The notes: generated from the letters alone by a model not told the origin. 64,000 nt of DNA from Sinomonas sp. ASV322 (GCF_030908245.1 NZ_JAVFJJ010000004.1:186001-250000), one strand, 5' to 3'; positions 30,564-41,677 are shown, numbered from the stretch's first letter. Translations and numbers: made by a program.

Positions 30564-32438
30564 ATGAGCAAAGGAACGCCGATCAGCCCATCGCTGATGG
30601 CTTCGAAGCCGTCTGCGGCCAAGGCCGCGGATTCCGTCGACACCGTCGACTCTGCCTCTGCCGTCCTGGGGCCCAACCGTGTTGTTGAGCCCACAGAGAT
30701 GACTGGATCTGAAGCAATCGTCCGCTCGCTCGAGGAACTTGGCGTGGACGATGTCTTTGGTCTTCCGGGCGGCGCGATCCTGCCGACCTACGACCCTCTG
30801 ATGGCTTCGAAGATCAACCACGTCCTGGTGCGCCACGAGCAGGGCGCCGGCCACGCTGCCCAAGGGTACGCGATGGTCACGGGACGTGTCGGGGTCTGCA
30901 TTGCGACGTCGGGTCCGGGCGCCACCAACCTGGTGACCGCGATCGCCGACGCGCACATGGACTCCGTTCCCCTCGTTGCAATCACCGGCCAGGTCGCGAG
31001 CAGCGTCATCGGCACCGACGCGTTCCAGGAAGCGGACATCGTCGGCATCACGATGCCGATCACGAAGCACTCGTTCCTCGTGACGCGCGCGGAAGACATC
31101 CCGCGCACCCTTGCCGAGGCCTTCCACCTCGCCTCGACCGGCCGCCCCGGCCCCGTCCTCGTGGACGTGACGAAGGACGCGCAGCAGGGCAAGATGACGT
31201 TCAGCTGGCCGCCCAAGATCGACCTTCCCGGCTACCGCCCCGTGACCCGAGGCCACAGCAAGCAGGTCCGTGAGGCGGCCAAGCTCATCGCGGCCTCGTC
31301 CAAGCCCGTGCTGTACGTGGGCGGCGGCGTGGTCAAGGCCGACGCATCGGCCGAGCTCCTCGCCCTCGCCGAGGTGACGGGCGCGCCCGTCGTCACGACG
31401 CTCACCGCACGCGGTGCGTTCCCGGACTCGCACCCCCAGCACGTCGGCATGCCCGGCATGCACGGTTCCGTCTCGGCGGTGACCGCGCTCCAGCAGGCCG
31501 ACCTCCTCATCACCCTCGGCGCGCGCTTCGACGACCGCGTCACGGGCGTGCTGAGCTCGTTCGCGCCGACCGCAAAGGTCATCCATGCGGACATCGATCC
31601 CGCCGAGATCTCCAAGAACCGCACGGCCGACGTGCCGATCGTCGGCTCGGTCAAAGAGATCATCCCCGAGCTCACGGAAGCGATCCGCGCGCTGCAGGAG
31701 AAGGAAGGCGGCCCGGACCTCGACGCGTGGTGGACGTTCCTCAGCCGGCTCCGGGACGACTACCCGCTCGGGTGGACCGAGCCCGAGGATGGTCTCCTCG
31801 CGCCGCAGAGGATCATCAAGCGGATCGGCGAACTGACGGGCCCCGAGGGCGTGTACGTCGCGGGCGTGGGCCAGCACCAGATGTGGGCCGCGCAGTTCAT
31901 CGACTATGAGCGTCCGCGCGCGTGGCTCAACTCGGCCGGCCTCGGCACGATGGGCTACTCCGTTCCGGCCGCGATGGGCGCCAAGGTCGGCAACCCCGAC
32001 CGCGTCGTGTGGGCGATCGATGGGGACGGCTGCTTCCAGATGACGAACCAGGAGCTTGCCACGTGCACGCTCAACAAGATCCCGATCAAGGTCGCGGTCA
32101 TCAACAACTCGTCGCTCGGCATGGTGCGGCAGTGGCAGACGCTCTTCTACGACGGCCGCTACTCGAACACGGACCTGCACACGGGTGCCGAAACGGTGCG
32201 CGTGCCCGACTTTGTGAAGCTCGGCGAAGCGTACGGGTGTGCTTCCTTCCGCGTGGAGCGCGAGGATGAGATCGACGAGGTCATCGCCAAGGCGCTCGAG
32301 ATCAACGACCGGCCGGTCGTGATCGACTTCGTCGTGAGCCCCAACGCAATGGTCTGGCCCATGGTCCCGTCCGGCGTGAGCAATGATCTGATCCAGGTGG
32401 CCCGCAATTCCACGCCTGTGTGGGAAGAGGAGGACTGA
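30564..32438 (+). CDS. ilvB: Acetolactate synthase large subunit
   Basis: A 624-residue ThDP enzyme joining pyruvate to pyruvate or 2-ketobutyrate. [13 protein letters not shown] and [13 protein letters not shown] (catalytic Glu92) at the N-terminus, the FAD/central domain ([19 protein letters not shown]), and the ThDP-Mg motif [14 protein letters not shown] with [12 protein letters not shown] at the C-terminus. The first 45 residues are a low-complexity extension common in actinobacteria. AAGGAAGAGA precedes ATG 30564. ilvN follows after 3 bases. Confidence 0.96.
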   Translation: MSKGTPISPSLMASKPSAAKAADSVDTVDSASAVLGPNRVVEPTEMTGSEAIVRSLEELGVDDVFGLPGGAILPTYDPLMASKINHVLVRHEQGAGHAAQGYAMVTGRVGVCIATSGPGATNLVTAIADAHMDSVPLVAITGQVASSVIGTDAFQEADIVGITMPITKHSFLVTRAEDIPRTLAEAFHLASTGRPGPVLVDVTKDAQQGKMTFSWPPKIDLPGYRPVTRGHSKQVREAAKLIAASSKPVLYVGGGVVKADASAELLALAEVTGAPVVTTLTARGAFPDSHPQHVGMPGMHGSVSAVTALQQADLLITLGARFDDRVTGVLSSFAPTAKVIHADIDPAEISKNRTADVPIVGSVKEIIPELTEAIRALQEKEGGPDLDAWWTFLSRLRDDYPLGWTEPEDGLLAPQRIIKRIGELTGPEGVYVAGVGQHQMWAAQFIDYERPRAWLNSAGLGTMGYSVPAAMGAKVGNPDRVVWAIDGDGCFQMTNQELATCTLNKIPIKVAVINNSSLGMVRQWQTLFYDGRYSNTDLHTGAETVRVPDFVKLGEAYGCASFRVEREDEIDEVIAKALEINDRPVVIDFVVSPNAMVWPMVPSGVSNDLIQVARNSTPVWEEED

Positions 32439-32441
32439 GGC

Positions 32442-32954
32442 ATGGCCCGCCACACCCTGTCCGTGCTGGTCGAAGACAAGCCCGGCGTGCTCACGCGCGT
32501 CGCGGGCCTCTTCGCCCGCCGCGCGTTCAACATCCACTCGCTCGCCGTCGGTCCGACCGAGGTCGAGGGCATCTCCCGGATCACGGTCGTCGTCGACGCT
32601 GAGGGGGATCTGCTCGAGCAGGTGACGAAGCAGCTCAACAAGCTCATCAACGTCATCAAGATCGTCGAGCTGCTTCCCGAGAACTCGGTCCGCCGCGACC
32701 ACATCCTCGTCAAGGTCCGCGCGGACGCCGCGACCCGCATCCAGGTGACCCAGGCCGTCGAGCTGTTCCGCGCGTCGATCGTCGACGTCTCGACCGACGC
32801 GGTCGTCGTCGAGGCCACCGGCACGACCGAGAAGCTCGAAGCGCTCCTCACCGTGCTCGAGCCCTTCGGCGTCCGTGAGATCGTCCAGTCCGGCACGCTC
32901 GCGATCGGTCGCGGTTCGCGGTCGATGAGCGACCGGGCGCTCCGAGCCAGCTGA
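32442..32954 (+). CDS. ilvN: Acetolactate synthase small (regulatory) subunit
   Basis: A 170-residue protein with an N-terminal ACT domain (HTLSVLVEDKPGVLTRVAGL ... SRITVVVD) that binds valine for feedback control, and the ALS_ss C-terminal domain (RTDTVVVEATG-type VSTDAVVVEATGTTEKLEAL). Full length. It directly follows ilvB and would form the regulated holoenzyme with it. Confidence 0.95.
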   Translation: MARHTLSVLVEDKPGVLTRVAGLFARRAFNIHSLAVGPTEVEGISRITVVVDAEGDLLEQVTKQLNKLINVIKIVELLPENSVRRDHILVKVRADAATRIQVTQAVELFRASIVDVSTDAVVVEATGTTEKLEALLTVLEPFGVREIVQSGTLAIGRGSRSMSDRALRAS

Positions 32955-34052
<1,098 letters not shown>

Positions 34053-34060
34053 CCTACTAT

Positions 34061-34203
34061 CGAAGCGGGGGGGGGGGCCCCCCCCCCCCCGGGGGGGGGG
34101 ACCACCCCGCGGGGTGGCCCCGCCCGCCCCCCCCCACCCCCCCCGCCCGCGCGCCCCCCCCCCCCCCCCCGGGGGGGGGGGGCCCCCCCCCCCCCCCGCT
34201 TCG
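34061..34203. repeat. Long G/C homopolymer tract with palindromic ends
   Basis: Between ilvC and serA, CGAAGC plus 11 G opens a region of alternating C and G runs (13 C, 10 G, later 17 or more C, 12 G, 15 C) that closes with GCTTCG. The ends are inverted repeats, so the true sequence is probably a strong ilvC terminator whose stem has been misread; runs of this type are hard for most sequencing chemistries. It should not be taken literally. Confidence 0.75.
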
Positions 34204-34316
34204 GCTGTCACCGACCGTGATGTGACCCCGCCCACATCGCGCCCCGACCAGCTTTCTCACCCAGTTGTTCTCACCCCTGCCTAACCCGCCCGCCCAAGCC
34301 CTCGGAGGCTCCGCCA

Positions 34317-35912
34317 GTGTCTACCGACAAGCCCGTCGTCCTCCTCGCCGAGGAACTTTCCCCCGCCACCGTCGAGGCCCTCGGCCCCGACTTCGAGATC
34401 CGCCACGCCGACGGCGCCGATCGCTCACAGCTCCTGGCCGCGATCGCGGACGTCGACGCGATCCTCGTCCGCTCCGCGACGAAGGTCGACGCCGAGGCGA
34501 TCGCCGCGGCGAAGAAGCTCAAGGTCATCGCCCGCGCGGGCGTCGGCCTCGACAACGTCGACATCAAGTCCGCGACTCAGGCCGGCGTCATGGTCGTCAA
34601 CGCGCCGACCTCCAACATCGTGTCGGCCGCCGAGCTCACGTGCGGCCACATCCTGAGCCTCGCACGCAACATCCCGGCGGCCAACGCGTCGCTCAAGGGC
34701 GGCGAGTGGAAGCGCTCGAAGTACGCGGGCACGGAGCTCCTCGACAAGACCCTCGGCGTGATCGGCCTCGGCCGGATCGGCGCGCTCGTCGCGGCGCGCA
34801 TGCAGGCGTTCGAGATGAACGTCCTCGCGTTCGACCCGTACGTCACGTCGGCCCGTGCCGCTCAGCTCGGCGTCAAGCTCGTCACGCTCGACGAGCTGCT
34901 CGCGCAGAGCGACTTCATCACGATCCACATGCCGAAGACGCCCGAGACGGTCGGCATGCTCGGAGCGGATGCCTTCGAGAAGATGAAGAGCACCGCCTAC
35001 GTGGTCAACGTGGCCCGTGGCGGCCTCGTCGACGAGGACGCGCTCACGAAGGCGCTCGAGGCAGGCAAGATCGCCGGCGCGGGCATCGACGTGTTCGTGA
35101 AGGAGCCGAGCACCAACCTCCCGTTCTTCGACAACCAGAACGTCGTCGTCACGCCGCACCTCGGCGCGTCGACGGACGAGGCGCAGGAGAAGGCGGGCAT
35201 CTCGGTCGCGAAGTCGGTGCGCCTCGCCCTCGCGGGCGAGCTCGTGCCGGACGCCGTCAACGTGGCCGGCGGCGTCATCGCCCCGGACGTGCGCCCGGGC
35301 ATCCCGCTCATCGAGAAGCTCGGCCGCATCTTCACGGCCCTGAGCCACGAGCCCGTGACGCAGATCGACGTCGAGGTCGCGGGCGAGATCGCCGCCCTCG
35401 ACGTCAAATCGCTCGAGCTCGCAGCGCTCAAGGGCGTCTTCACCGACATCGTCTCGGAGAAGGTCTCCTACGTGAACGCGCCCGTGCTCGCCGAGCAGCG
35501 CGGGGTCGCGGTGCGCCTCCTCACGACGTCGGAGGCGGAGGACTACCGCAACGTCCTCACGATTCGCGGTCTCCTCTCGGACGGCTCCCAGGTCTCCGTT
35601 GCGGGCACGCTCACGGGCCCCAAGCAGGTCCAGAAGCTCGTGGGGATCAACGGCTATGACCTCGAGATCCCGATCTCCGAGCACCTCGTCGTCATGACCT
35701 ACACGGACCGGCCGGGCGTCATCGGCACGATCGGCCACATTCTCGGCATGAACGGCGTCAACATCGCCGGCATGCAGGTCGCGCGCGCCGAGGAGGCAGG
35801 CGAGGCAATGGCCCTCCTCACCGTCGACTCGAAGATCCCGAGCACGGTCCTCGAGACCGTCAAGAGCGAGATCGGCGCGACGGCCGTGCGCGAGATCGAC
35901 CTCGAGGACTGA
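34317..35912 (+). CDS. serA: D-3-phosphoglycerate dehydrogenase
   Basis: A 531-residue enzyme of the long SerA type, first step of serine synthesis. Catalytic domain: GVGLDNVDIKSA, the NAD motif GLGRIGALVAARMQAF, VARGGLVDEDAL and HLGASTDEAQEKAG (catalytic His). Residues 320-450 are the allosteric substrate-binding domain and 458-531 an ACT domain (VMTYTDRPGVIGTIGHIL) for serine feedback. GTG start with GGAGGC upstream. It stands alone after the ilv cluster, ending in a strong terminator. Confidence 0.95.
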   Translation: MSTDKPVVLLAEELSPATVEALGPDFEIRHADGADRSQLLAAIADVDAILVRSATKVDAEAIAAAKKLKVIARAGVGLDNVDIKSATQAGVMVVNAPTSNIVSAAELTCGHILSLARNIPAANASLKGGEWKRSKYAGTELLDKTLGVIGLGRIGALVAARMQAFEMNVLAFDPYVTSARAAQLGVKLVTLDELLAQSDFITIHMPKTPETVGMLGADAFEKMKSTAYVVNVARGGLVDEDALTKALEAGKIAGAGIDVFVKEPSTNLPFFDNQNVVVTPHLGASTDEAQEKAGISVAKSVRLALAGELVPDAVNVAGGVIAPDVRPGIPLIEKLGRIFTALSHEPVTQIDVEVAGEIAALDVKSLELAALKGVFTDIVSEKVSYVNAPVLAEQRGVAVRLLTTSEAEDYRNVLTIRGLLSDGSQVSVAGTLTGPKQVQKLVGINGYDLEIPISEHLVVMTYTDRPGVIGTIGHILGMNGVNIAGMQVARAEEAGEAMALLTVDSKIPSTVLETVKSEIGATAVREIDLED

Positions 35913-35944
35913 CCCGAGGCGACTCACCCCACGCTCCCGGAAGT

Positions 35945-36018
35945 GACGGACGACGGCGGGGACCCACCACGGGTTGTTTACCCGGGCACGGTGAGGCCCC
36001 GCCGTCGTCCGTCTTTTT
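35945..36018 (+). terminator. Strong terminator after serA
   Basis: A 17-bp perfect stem (GACGGACGACGGCGGGG with its complement at 35997-36013) and five T after it. Confidence 0.88.
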
Positions 36019-36064
36019 CTGGGCGCCGGCGCCGCTCGCGTTCGCCGCGCGCCCGGCGATCCGG

Positions 36065-36070
36065 TAATTT
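36065..36070 (+). promoter_or_regulatory. -10 element of metG, leaderless start
   Basis: TAATTT, 6 bases before the GTG start of metG; no ribosome site. Confidence 0.6.
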
Positions 36071-36076
36071 CTTAGG

Positions 36077-37636
36077 GTGACGTCCGCAGCTGAGAAGACC
36101 CCGTACTACATCACGACCGCCATCACGTACCCGAACGGCGAGCCGCACATCGGCCACGCGTACGAGTACATCGCGACGGACGCGATGGCGCGCTTCAAGC
36201 GCCTCGACGGCTACGACGTCTTCTTCATGACCGGCACGGACGAGCACGGCCTCAAGATCGCGCAGTCCGCCCAGAAGGCAGGCGTGACTCCCCAGGAGTT
36301 CGTCGACCGGAATGCCGAGATCTACAAGCAGACCCACGCCGAGCTCGGCGTGAGCTACGACCGCTTCATCCGCACGACCGACGCCGACCACTACGCCGCC
36401 GCGCAGGCCATCTGGAAGCGCATGGAGGCCAACGGGGACATCTACCTCGACAAGTACGAGGGCTGGTACTCAGTGCGCGACGAGGCGTACTACACCGAGG
36501 ACGAGACGGTGATCCGCGATGGCGTGCGGTACACGAAGGAGACCGACACCGAGGTCACGTGGACGGCCGAGGAGAGCTACTTCTTCAGGCTTTCCGCGTA
36601 CCAGGACAGGCTCATCGCGCTGTACGAATCGCAGCCGGAGTTCGGAGCGCCGCAATACCGATTCAACGAGGTCATCTCGTTCGTCAAGCGCGGCCTCGAG
36701 GACCTCTCGATCTCGCGCACCACATTCGACTGGGGCATCCCCGTGCCCGACGCGCCGGGCCACGTCATGTACGTGTGGGTCGACGCGCTCACGAACTACC
36801 TCACGGGTGTGGGCTTCCCCGACGTCGACTCTGCGGCGTTCCGCAGGTTCTGGCCCGCTGACGTGCACGTCATCGGCAAGGACATCTCGCGCTTCCACGC
36901 CATCTTCTGGCCCGCGTTCCTCATGAGCGCGGGGCTCGACCTGCCCAAGCGCGTCATGATCCACGGCTTCCTCCAGAACAACGGCGTCAAAATGTCCAAG
37001 TCGCTCGGGAATGTCGTGGCGCCCCGCGACTTCATCAGCCAGTACGGCCTAGACCAGGTGCGCTACTTCCTGCTCCGCGAGGTGCCGTTCGGGGCCGACG
37101 GGAGCTACAACCACGACGCGATCGTCGGCCGCATGAACGCGGACCTCGCGAACAACCTCGGCAACCTCGCGCAGCGGTCGCTTTCGATGGTCGCGAAGAA
37201 CCTCGACGGCGTCGTGCCGGAGCCGGGCGAGCTCGCGCCGGCGGACATCGCGCTGCTCGACGCCGCCGACGGCCTCCTCGATGCCGCGCGGGCGGCCTTC
37301 GAGAAGCAGGAGTTCAGCCGCGGCCTTGAGGCGATCTGGGGCCTACTCGGGGACACGAACGCCTACTTCGCGGACCAGGCGCCGTGGGTGCTGCGCAAGA
37401 CGGACCCCGCACGCATGGCGACCGTCCTGTACGTGACGCTCGAGGTGCTGCGCATCGTCTCGGTTCTCGTCCAGCCGGTCATGCCTGACTCGGCTGGGAA
37501 GCTGCTCGACGCGCTCGGTCAGGCCGAGGGGGACGCGCGCCTCTTCGCCGCCCTCAGCGCCCGCCTCGCCCCCGGCACCCAGCTGCCGGCGCCGTCGCCC
37601 GTCTTCCCGAAGTACGAGGAGCCGGCGGGGTCCTGA
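36077..37636 (+). CDS. metG: Methionyl-tRNA synthetase
   Basis: A 519-residue class I synthetase. HIGH motif as [14 protein letters not shown] near residue 25, KMSKS as [15 protein letters not shown] near 312, and the anticodon-binding alpha bundle at the C-terminus. No zinc-knuckle cysteines are seen and there is no C-terminal dimerisation domain, which fits the short actinobacterial type. GTG start follows the -10 element by 6 bases. Its 3' end runs into a repeat array 5 bases after the stop. Confidence 0.95.
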   Translation: MTSAAEKTPYYITTAITYPNGEPHIGHAYEYIATDAMARFKRLDGYDVFFMTGTDEHGLKIAQSAQKAGVTPQEFVDRNAEIYKQTHAELGVSYDRFIRTTDADHYAAAQAIWKRMEANGDIYLDKYEGWYSVRDEAYYTEDETVIRDGVRYTKETDTEVTWTAEESYFFRLSAYQDRLIALYESQPEFGAPQYRFNEVISFVKRGLEDLSISRTTFDWGIPVPDAPGHVMYVWVDALTNYLTGVGFPDVDSAAFRRFWPADVHVIGKDISRFHAIFWPAFLMSAGLDLPKRVMIHGFLQNNGVKMSKSLGNVVAPRDFISQYGLDQVRYFLLREVPFGADGSYNHDAIVGRMNADLANNLGNLAQRSLSMVAKNLDGVVPEPGELAPADIALLDAADGLLDAARAAFEKQEFSRGLEAIWGLLGDTNAYFADQAPWVLRKTDPARMATVLYVTLEVLRIVSVLVQPVMPDSAGKLLDALGQAEGDARLFAALSARLAPGTQLPAPSPVFPKYEEPAGS

Positions 37637-37640
37637 CCCG

Positions 37641-37755
37641 CCGAGGTCGGGTCGGGCCACGCCGAGGTCGGGCCGGGCCACGCCGAGGTCAGGCCTGCTG
37701 CGGCCGAGGTCGGGCCGGGCGCCGCCGAGGTCGGGCCGGGCCACGCCGGGGTCAG
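37641..37755. repeat. Array of six 21-bp units, left
   Basis: The core CCGAGGTCGG (or a close variant) starts at 37641, 37662, 37683, 37704, 37725 and 37746, exactly 21 bases apart. The full unit is near CGCCGAGGTCGGGCCGGGCC. Each core holds the dyad CCGA-N2-TCGG. Twenty-one bases is two helical turns, so all dyads face the same side of the DNA. The array begins 5 bases after the metG stop. Confidence 0.85.
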
Positions 37756-37780
37756 TGGCCGTAAAGGCGAGCTGGGGCCA

Positions 37781-38743
37781 TCAGACGCCGAGCGCAGCAT
37801 GTGGCGTCCTGATGAAGTCGGAGACCTTCCGCCGGAGCACCCCGACGTTGTCGAGCTCCGGCCAGTACACATTCAGCACCCGCCATCCCGAGGTGAGGAG
37901 TCCCGCCTCTCTGGTCCGCTGTTCGGCCACTTTGGTGTCGATGGGACCGTAGTCGAAGTACTTGGCGTATCCGTGAACCTCGATGACGATCCTCCGCGAG
38001 GACCAAGCGAAGTCGACCCGGTAGCGACCTTCCGCAGTCTGGATCCAGACCTGTAATTCGGGCTGGGGAAGATTCCACTCGTCCAATAGGAGCCGAAATC
38101 GGGTTTCCGCCGGCGATTCCGCGCGCCCGTCCGCGGCTTGCAGGGCTGTGCGCACGTTGCGGATTCCGCGCGTCGCCCTTCCCTCTGCTACAAGCTCTCG
38201 CAATAGGTCAGGACGTGCGCCTCGAGCGAGTCCCGAGTCCGCGATGACGACGGCCTGCTCGAAGGGCAGCAGCCGTGCGCAATCAATGATCGTTCGCTCG
38301 AGAGACGTCACTCGAAGGCCGTCGACAAGGCGCAATTCCGTCTCCGGAATCCGTTGATTGTGCCGCACAACGTCCCCGGCTGGTCCGGCGTCCCCCCGTC
38401 GGCTCGAATGCGCGACATGGACGAGCGGACGGGCTCGCCATACAGACAGCCCCCAGATAAGGGCGGCCGAGGTGTGCGTGTACACGTGAGCACTGCCGGA
38501 GGAAGCCGTGTTGTGCTCGAAGATCCGCACGATCATCGGATCGGACCTTTCGGAGAGCCACGGAAGGTAGACGCCGCGCCCGCGGCGGGTCAGGTCCCCG
38601 GCTGCGATGAGGTTTCGAATTGTCGGAGTATCCAGGCCGGCTGCCCGCAGCTCGTGGTAGGTGAGCATCGGAACGGGCGACGACGACTGGCTGGCCATCG
38701 CGGCAACTCGTTGCCTGCCGCGTGGGTCGAGATTCAGGTCCAT
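37781..38743 (-). CDS. AbiEi-type N-terminal domain plus DUF559 (Vsr-like) nuclease domain
   Basis: A 320-residue protein. Residues 20-160 resemble the type IV antitoxin AbiEi family (wHTH LTYHELRAAGLDTPTIRNL, then GRGVYLP and the CoE-like part TSLERTIIDCARLLPFEQAV). Residues 215-315 are a DUF559/PD-(D/E)XK domain: RYRVDFAWSSRRIVIEVHG followed by RTREAGLLTSGWRVLNVYW. Such fusions are frequent in Micrococcales and function is not established. No toxin partner (AbiEii) is next to it. It lies precisely between two repeat arrays of opposite orientation. Confidence 0.75.
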   Translation of the reverse strand: MDLNLDPRGRQRVAAMASQSSSPVPMLTYHELRAAGLDTPTIRNLIAAGDLTRRGRGVYLPWLSERSDPMIVRIFEHNTASSGSAHVYTHTSAALIWGLSVWRARPLVHVAHSSRRGDAGPAGDVVRHNQRIPETELRLVDGLRVTSLERTIIDCARLLPFEQAVVIADSGLARGARPDLLRELVAEGRATRGIRNVRTALQAADGRAESPAETRFRLLLDEWNLPQPELQVWIQTAEGRYRVDFAWSSRRIVIEVHGYAKYFDYGPIDTKVAEQRTREAGLLTSGWRVLNVYWPELDNVGVLRRKVSDFIRTPHAALGV

Positions 38744-38852
38744 GACCTGGAGTCTGACGTGTTGCCGGGTGCAAGCGCTCGCCGTGGAGGGGGTATGTGG
38801 ATAACAACGGCACGGCGCCAGCCTGTGGAGGACGAACGGCCGCCCCCCGAGC

Positions 38853-38967
38853 CCGATCTCGGCGCGGTGCCCCCCGATCTCGGCGTGGTGCCCCCCGATC
38901 TCGGCGCGGTGCCCCCCGATCTCGACGTCAGGGGGGCCGATCTCGGCGTCAGGAGGGCCGATCTCGG
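38853..38967. repeat. Array of six 21-bp units, right (opposite orientation)
   Basis: The core CCGATCTCGG starts at 38853, 38874, 38895, 38916 (one mismatch), 38937 and 38958, again exactly 21 bases apart and six in number. Read on the reverse strand it is CCGAGATCGG, matching the left array's CCGAGGTCGG but for one base. The array ends 66 bases before leuB, close to its promoter. Confidence 0.85.
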
Positions 38968-39021
38968 CGGGAGGCCTGTCCGAATGCCGAGACTAGGTGC
39001 CCAGTATGTGGATGCCGTGGT

Positions 39022-39027
39022 TAGGGT
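39022..39027 (+). promoter_or_regulatory. -10 element of leuB, leaderless start
   Basis: TAGGGT followed by 6 bases and the leuB ATG. No ribosome site. Confidence 0.65.
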
Positions 39028-39033
39028 TATCGC

Positions 39034-40086
39034 ATGACGCAGACTCTTGACCTCGCAGTGATCCCCGGCGACGGCATCGGCCCCGAAGTGACGGCCGAGG
39101 CGCTCAAGGTTCTCCGCAAGGCGCTCGACGGCGCGGATGTCGAGATCAAGGAGACGCACTATAGCCTCGGCGCGCGGCACTGGCTCGAGACCGGGGAAAC
39201 GCTCCCCGACGATGTCCTCGAGGATCTCCGCGGCCGGGACGCGATCCTGTTCGGCGCGGTCGGTGCGGCCCCCGGCGACACGCGCATCCCGTCGGGACTC
39301 ATTGAGCGCGAGCTGCTCCTCAAGCTCCGCTTCACCCTCGACCACTGCGTCAACCTGCGTCCTTCGCGCCTCTACGCGGGCGTCGGCAGCCCGCTCGCGG
39401 CCCCCGGCGAGATCGACTTCGTCGTCGTGCGCGAGGGGACCGAGGGTCCCTATGTGGGCAACGGCGGTGCCCTGCGCGCCGGGACGCCGCACGAGATTGC
39501 CACCGAGGTCTCCGTCAACACGGCCTACGGCGTCGAGCGCGTGGTCCGCGACGCCTTCCGCCGCGCATCCCAGCGTCTCCGCAAGAAGGTCACGCTCGTC
39601 CACAAGCACAATGTCCTCGTGTATGCGGGCCACCTCTGGAAGCGCACGGTCGAAGCCGTCGCAGCCGAATTCCCCGAGGTCGAGCACGACTACCTGCACG
39701 TCGACGCCGCGACGATCTTCCTCGTGGCCGATCCCGCGCGCTTCGACGTCATCGTGACCGACAACCTCTTCGGCGACATCCTCACGGATCTCGCGGGTGC
39801 CGTCACAGGCGGCATCGGCCTCGCAGCCTCGGGCAACATCAACATCGACCGCACGGCGCCGTCGATGTTCGAGCCCGTCCACGGCTCGGCGCCGGACATT
39901 GCGGGCCAGCAGAAGGCTGACCCGACCGCCGCGATCCTCTCGGCGGCGCTCCTCCTCGACCACGTCGGGCAAGGCGAAGCTGCGGCGAACATCGAGGCCG
40001 CCGTCAAGGCCGACGTCGAAGCGCGCGTTCCGGGAGAAGAGCGCACGACGGCGCAGGTCGGCGACGCGATCGCAGCCCGCCTCTGA
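39034..40086 (+). CDS. leuB: 3-isopropylmalate dehydrogenase
   Basis: A 350-residue NAD-dependent decarboxylating dehydrogenase of leucine synthesis. [17 protein letters not shown] at the start, substrate arginines in the [14 protein letters not shown] segment, [14 protein letters not shown], the metal aspartates in [13 protein letters not shown] and [17 protein letters not shown], and [19 protein letters not shown] for NAD. Full family length. It is transcribed from its own leaderless promoter, next to the right repeat array, with ilvE 112 bases downstream. Confidence 0.95.
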   Translation: MTQTLDLAVIPGDGIGPEVTAEALKVLRKALDGADVEIKETHYSLGARHWLETGETLPDDVLEDLRGRDAILFGAVGAAPGDTRIPSGLIERELLLKLRFTLDHCVNLRPSRLYAGVGSPLAAPGEIDFVVVREGTEGPYVGNGGALRAGTPHEIATEVSVNTAYGVERVVRDAFRRASQRLRKKVTLVHKHNVLVYAGHLWKRTVEAVAAEFPEVEHDYLHVDAATIFLVADPARFDVIVTDNLFGDILTDLAGAVTGGIGLAASGNINIDRTAPSMFEPVHGSAPDIAGQQKADPTAAILSAALLLDHVGQGEAAANIEAAVKADVEARVPGEERTTAQVGDAIAARL

Positions 40087-40197
40087 GGCCCCTCCCCGCC
40101 CGGTCGGCCGGTCGGGGGAGAGGCGTAAGCTGAAGGCACTGACAGCCCGACGGCAGTGGCAGGGACGCCCGCCGGCTCGGAACGATGTGGAGGAACC

Positions 40198-41310
40198 ATG
40201 ACTCAGAACGCCGTCGGCGTTGAATTCACCCAGCGGCTCACGGAGAACCCGACGAGCGCTGAGGAGCGTGCGGCCGTCCTGGCGAACCCGGGATTCGGCG
40301 ACTACTTCACGGACCACACCGCGATCGTCGACTGGTCGATCGACGCCGAGGGCAAGGGCGGTTGGCACGACGCCCGCATCGAGCCCTACGGGCCGATCGC
40401 GCTCGATCCGGCGGCGGCGGTTCTGCATTACGGCCAGGAAATCTTCGAGGGGCTCAAGGCGTACCGCCACGCGGATGGCTCGATCTGGACGTTCCGCCCG
40501 GAGGCCAACGCCCATCGCATCAACCGCTCGGCCCAGCGCCTCGCCCTCCCGGAGCTTCCGCCCGAGGTCTTCGTGGAGTCGCTCCGCCAGCTCGTCTCGG
40601 TCGACAAGGACTGGGTCCCGGGCGGCGATGGAGAGGCCCTGTACCTGCGCCCGTTCATGATTGCGACCGAGGCGTTCCTCGGCGTGCGGCCGGCGCGCGA
40701 GGTCTCGTATCGCGTCATCGCCTCACCGGCCGGCAACTACTTCGGCGGAGAGCTCAAGCCCGTCTCGATCTGGCTCTCCGAGCACTACGCGCGCGCCGGC
40801 CACGGCGGTACGGGAGAGGCCAAGTGCGGCGGCAACTACGCGGCGTCCCTCGCGGCCCAGCTCGAGGCCGAGGCGAACGGGTGCAAGCAGGTGCTCTTCC
40901 TCGATCCGACCAACGACAATGCTGTCGAAGAGCTCGGCGGCATGAACATCTTCTTCGTGTTCACGGACGGCCGCCTGGTCACGCCGGCGCTCAACGGCAA
41001 CATCCTTCACGGAGTCACGCGCGACTCTGTGCTCCAGCTCGCCCAGGATCGGGGCCTCGCGGTCGAAGAGCGCAAGATCACGATCGACGAGTGGCGCGAA
41101 TCGCTCGCCGACGGCACGCTCTCCGAGGTGTTCGCGTGCGGCACGGCGGCGGTCATCACGCCCATCGGCGAGCTCAAGACCGCCAGCGGCTCGCTCGTCT
41201 CGCCGGCGCACGGCTCCGATTCGGTCGCGATGGCGATCCGCGAGCAGCTCCTCGGCATCCAGACCGGAACGGTCGAGGACCTGCACGGCTGGCTCACGCG
41301 GCTCGCGTAG
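40198..41310 (+). CDS. ilvE: Branched-chain amino acid aminotransferase
   Basis: A 370-residue fold-type IV PLP enzyme that makes valine, leucine and isoleucine from their keto acids. The PLP lysine is in EAKCGGNYAAS (near residue 210), with YGQEIFEGLKAYRHADG and FACGTAAVITPIGEL elsewhere. Length and motifs match the actinobacterial (type II BCAT-like) form. ATG 40198 follows GTGGAGGAACC; the open frame upstream lacks a ribosome site. Confidence 0.95.
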   Translation: MTQNAVGVEFTQRLTENPTSAEERAAVLANPGFGDYFTDHTAIVDWSIDAEGKGGWHDARIEPYGPIALDPAAAVLHYGQEIFEGLKAYRHADGSIWTFRPEANAHRINRSAQRLALPELPPEVFVESLRQLVSVDKDWVPGGDGEALYLRPFMIATEAFLGVRPAREVSYRVIASPAGNYFGGELKPVSIWLSEHYARAGHGGTGEAKCGGNYAASLAAQLEAEANGCKQVLFLDPTNDNAVEELGGMNIFFVFTDGRLVTPALNGNILHGVTRDSVLQLAQDRGLAVEERKITIDEWRESLADGTLSEVFACGTAAVITPIGELKTASGSLVSPAHGSDSVAMAIREQLLGIQTGTVEDLHGWLTRLA

Positions 41311-41328
41311 CACGTCTTCACAACGAAC

Positions 41329-41362
41329 GACGGCGCGTCCCCGGCCTGGGTGACGCGCCGTC
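41329..41362 (+). terminator. Hairpin after ilvE
   Basis: GACGGCGCGTC pairs with GACGCGCCGTC over a 12-base loop, and flanking CGAAC/GTTCG extend the stem with a bulge. No T-run. Confidence 0.6.
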
Positions 41363-41419
41363 GTCGTTCGCCTTCCCGACGCCTCTCGCGTGAGCCAGGC
41401 CAGTGTCGTCATACCGGGT

Positions 41420-41425
41420 TATACT
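41420..41425 (+). promoter_or_regulatory. -10 element of mazE, leaderless start
   Basis: TATACT, followed by 6 bases and the GTG of mazE. Confidence 0.6.
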
Positions 41426-41431
41426 CTTGGG

Positions 41432-41677
41432 GTGAAGACCGCAATCTCCGTTCCAGACCAGACGTTCGACCGCGCCGAACGAGTCGCAAGGAAACATGGC
41501 ATGAACCGTTCGCAGTTCTACTCTGCAGCTGCCGAACGCTACGCCTCTGAGCTGGAGTCCGAGGATCTGACCGCCGCGATCAACGCCGCGGTAGACGAAG
41601 CGAACACCGACGGGTCAGCCCGGTTCGCCGCGGCTGCGGGTGTCCGTCTGCTCGAAGAGGCCGATGAGCAGTGGTGA
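41432..41677 (+). CDS. mazE: MazE-type antitoxin
   Basis: An 81-residue protein from GTG 41432: strand KTAISVPDQTFDRAERVA then KHGMNRSQFYSAAAERYASE, a ribbon-helix-helix DNA-binding fold, with an acidic C-terminal tail (TAAINAAVDEAN) for toxin binding. This is the RHH class of MazE seen in actinobacteria. An earlier in-frame GTG would read through the -10 element, so it is rejected. It overlaps mazF by 7 bases. Confidence 0.85.
   Translation: MKTAISVPDQTFDRAERVARKHGMNRSQFYSAAAERYASELESEDLTAAINAAVDEANTDGSARFAAAAGVRLLEEADEQW

Noticed and set aside
37343-37744. Reverse frame with heptapeptide repeat RPDLGxA
   Set aside because: It results from translating the 21-bp array and the antisense of metG; no start context.
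37641-38967. CRISPR array
   Set aside because: The 21-bp units are contiguous, with no unique spacers, and no cas genes are present.
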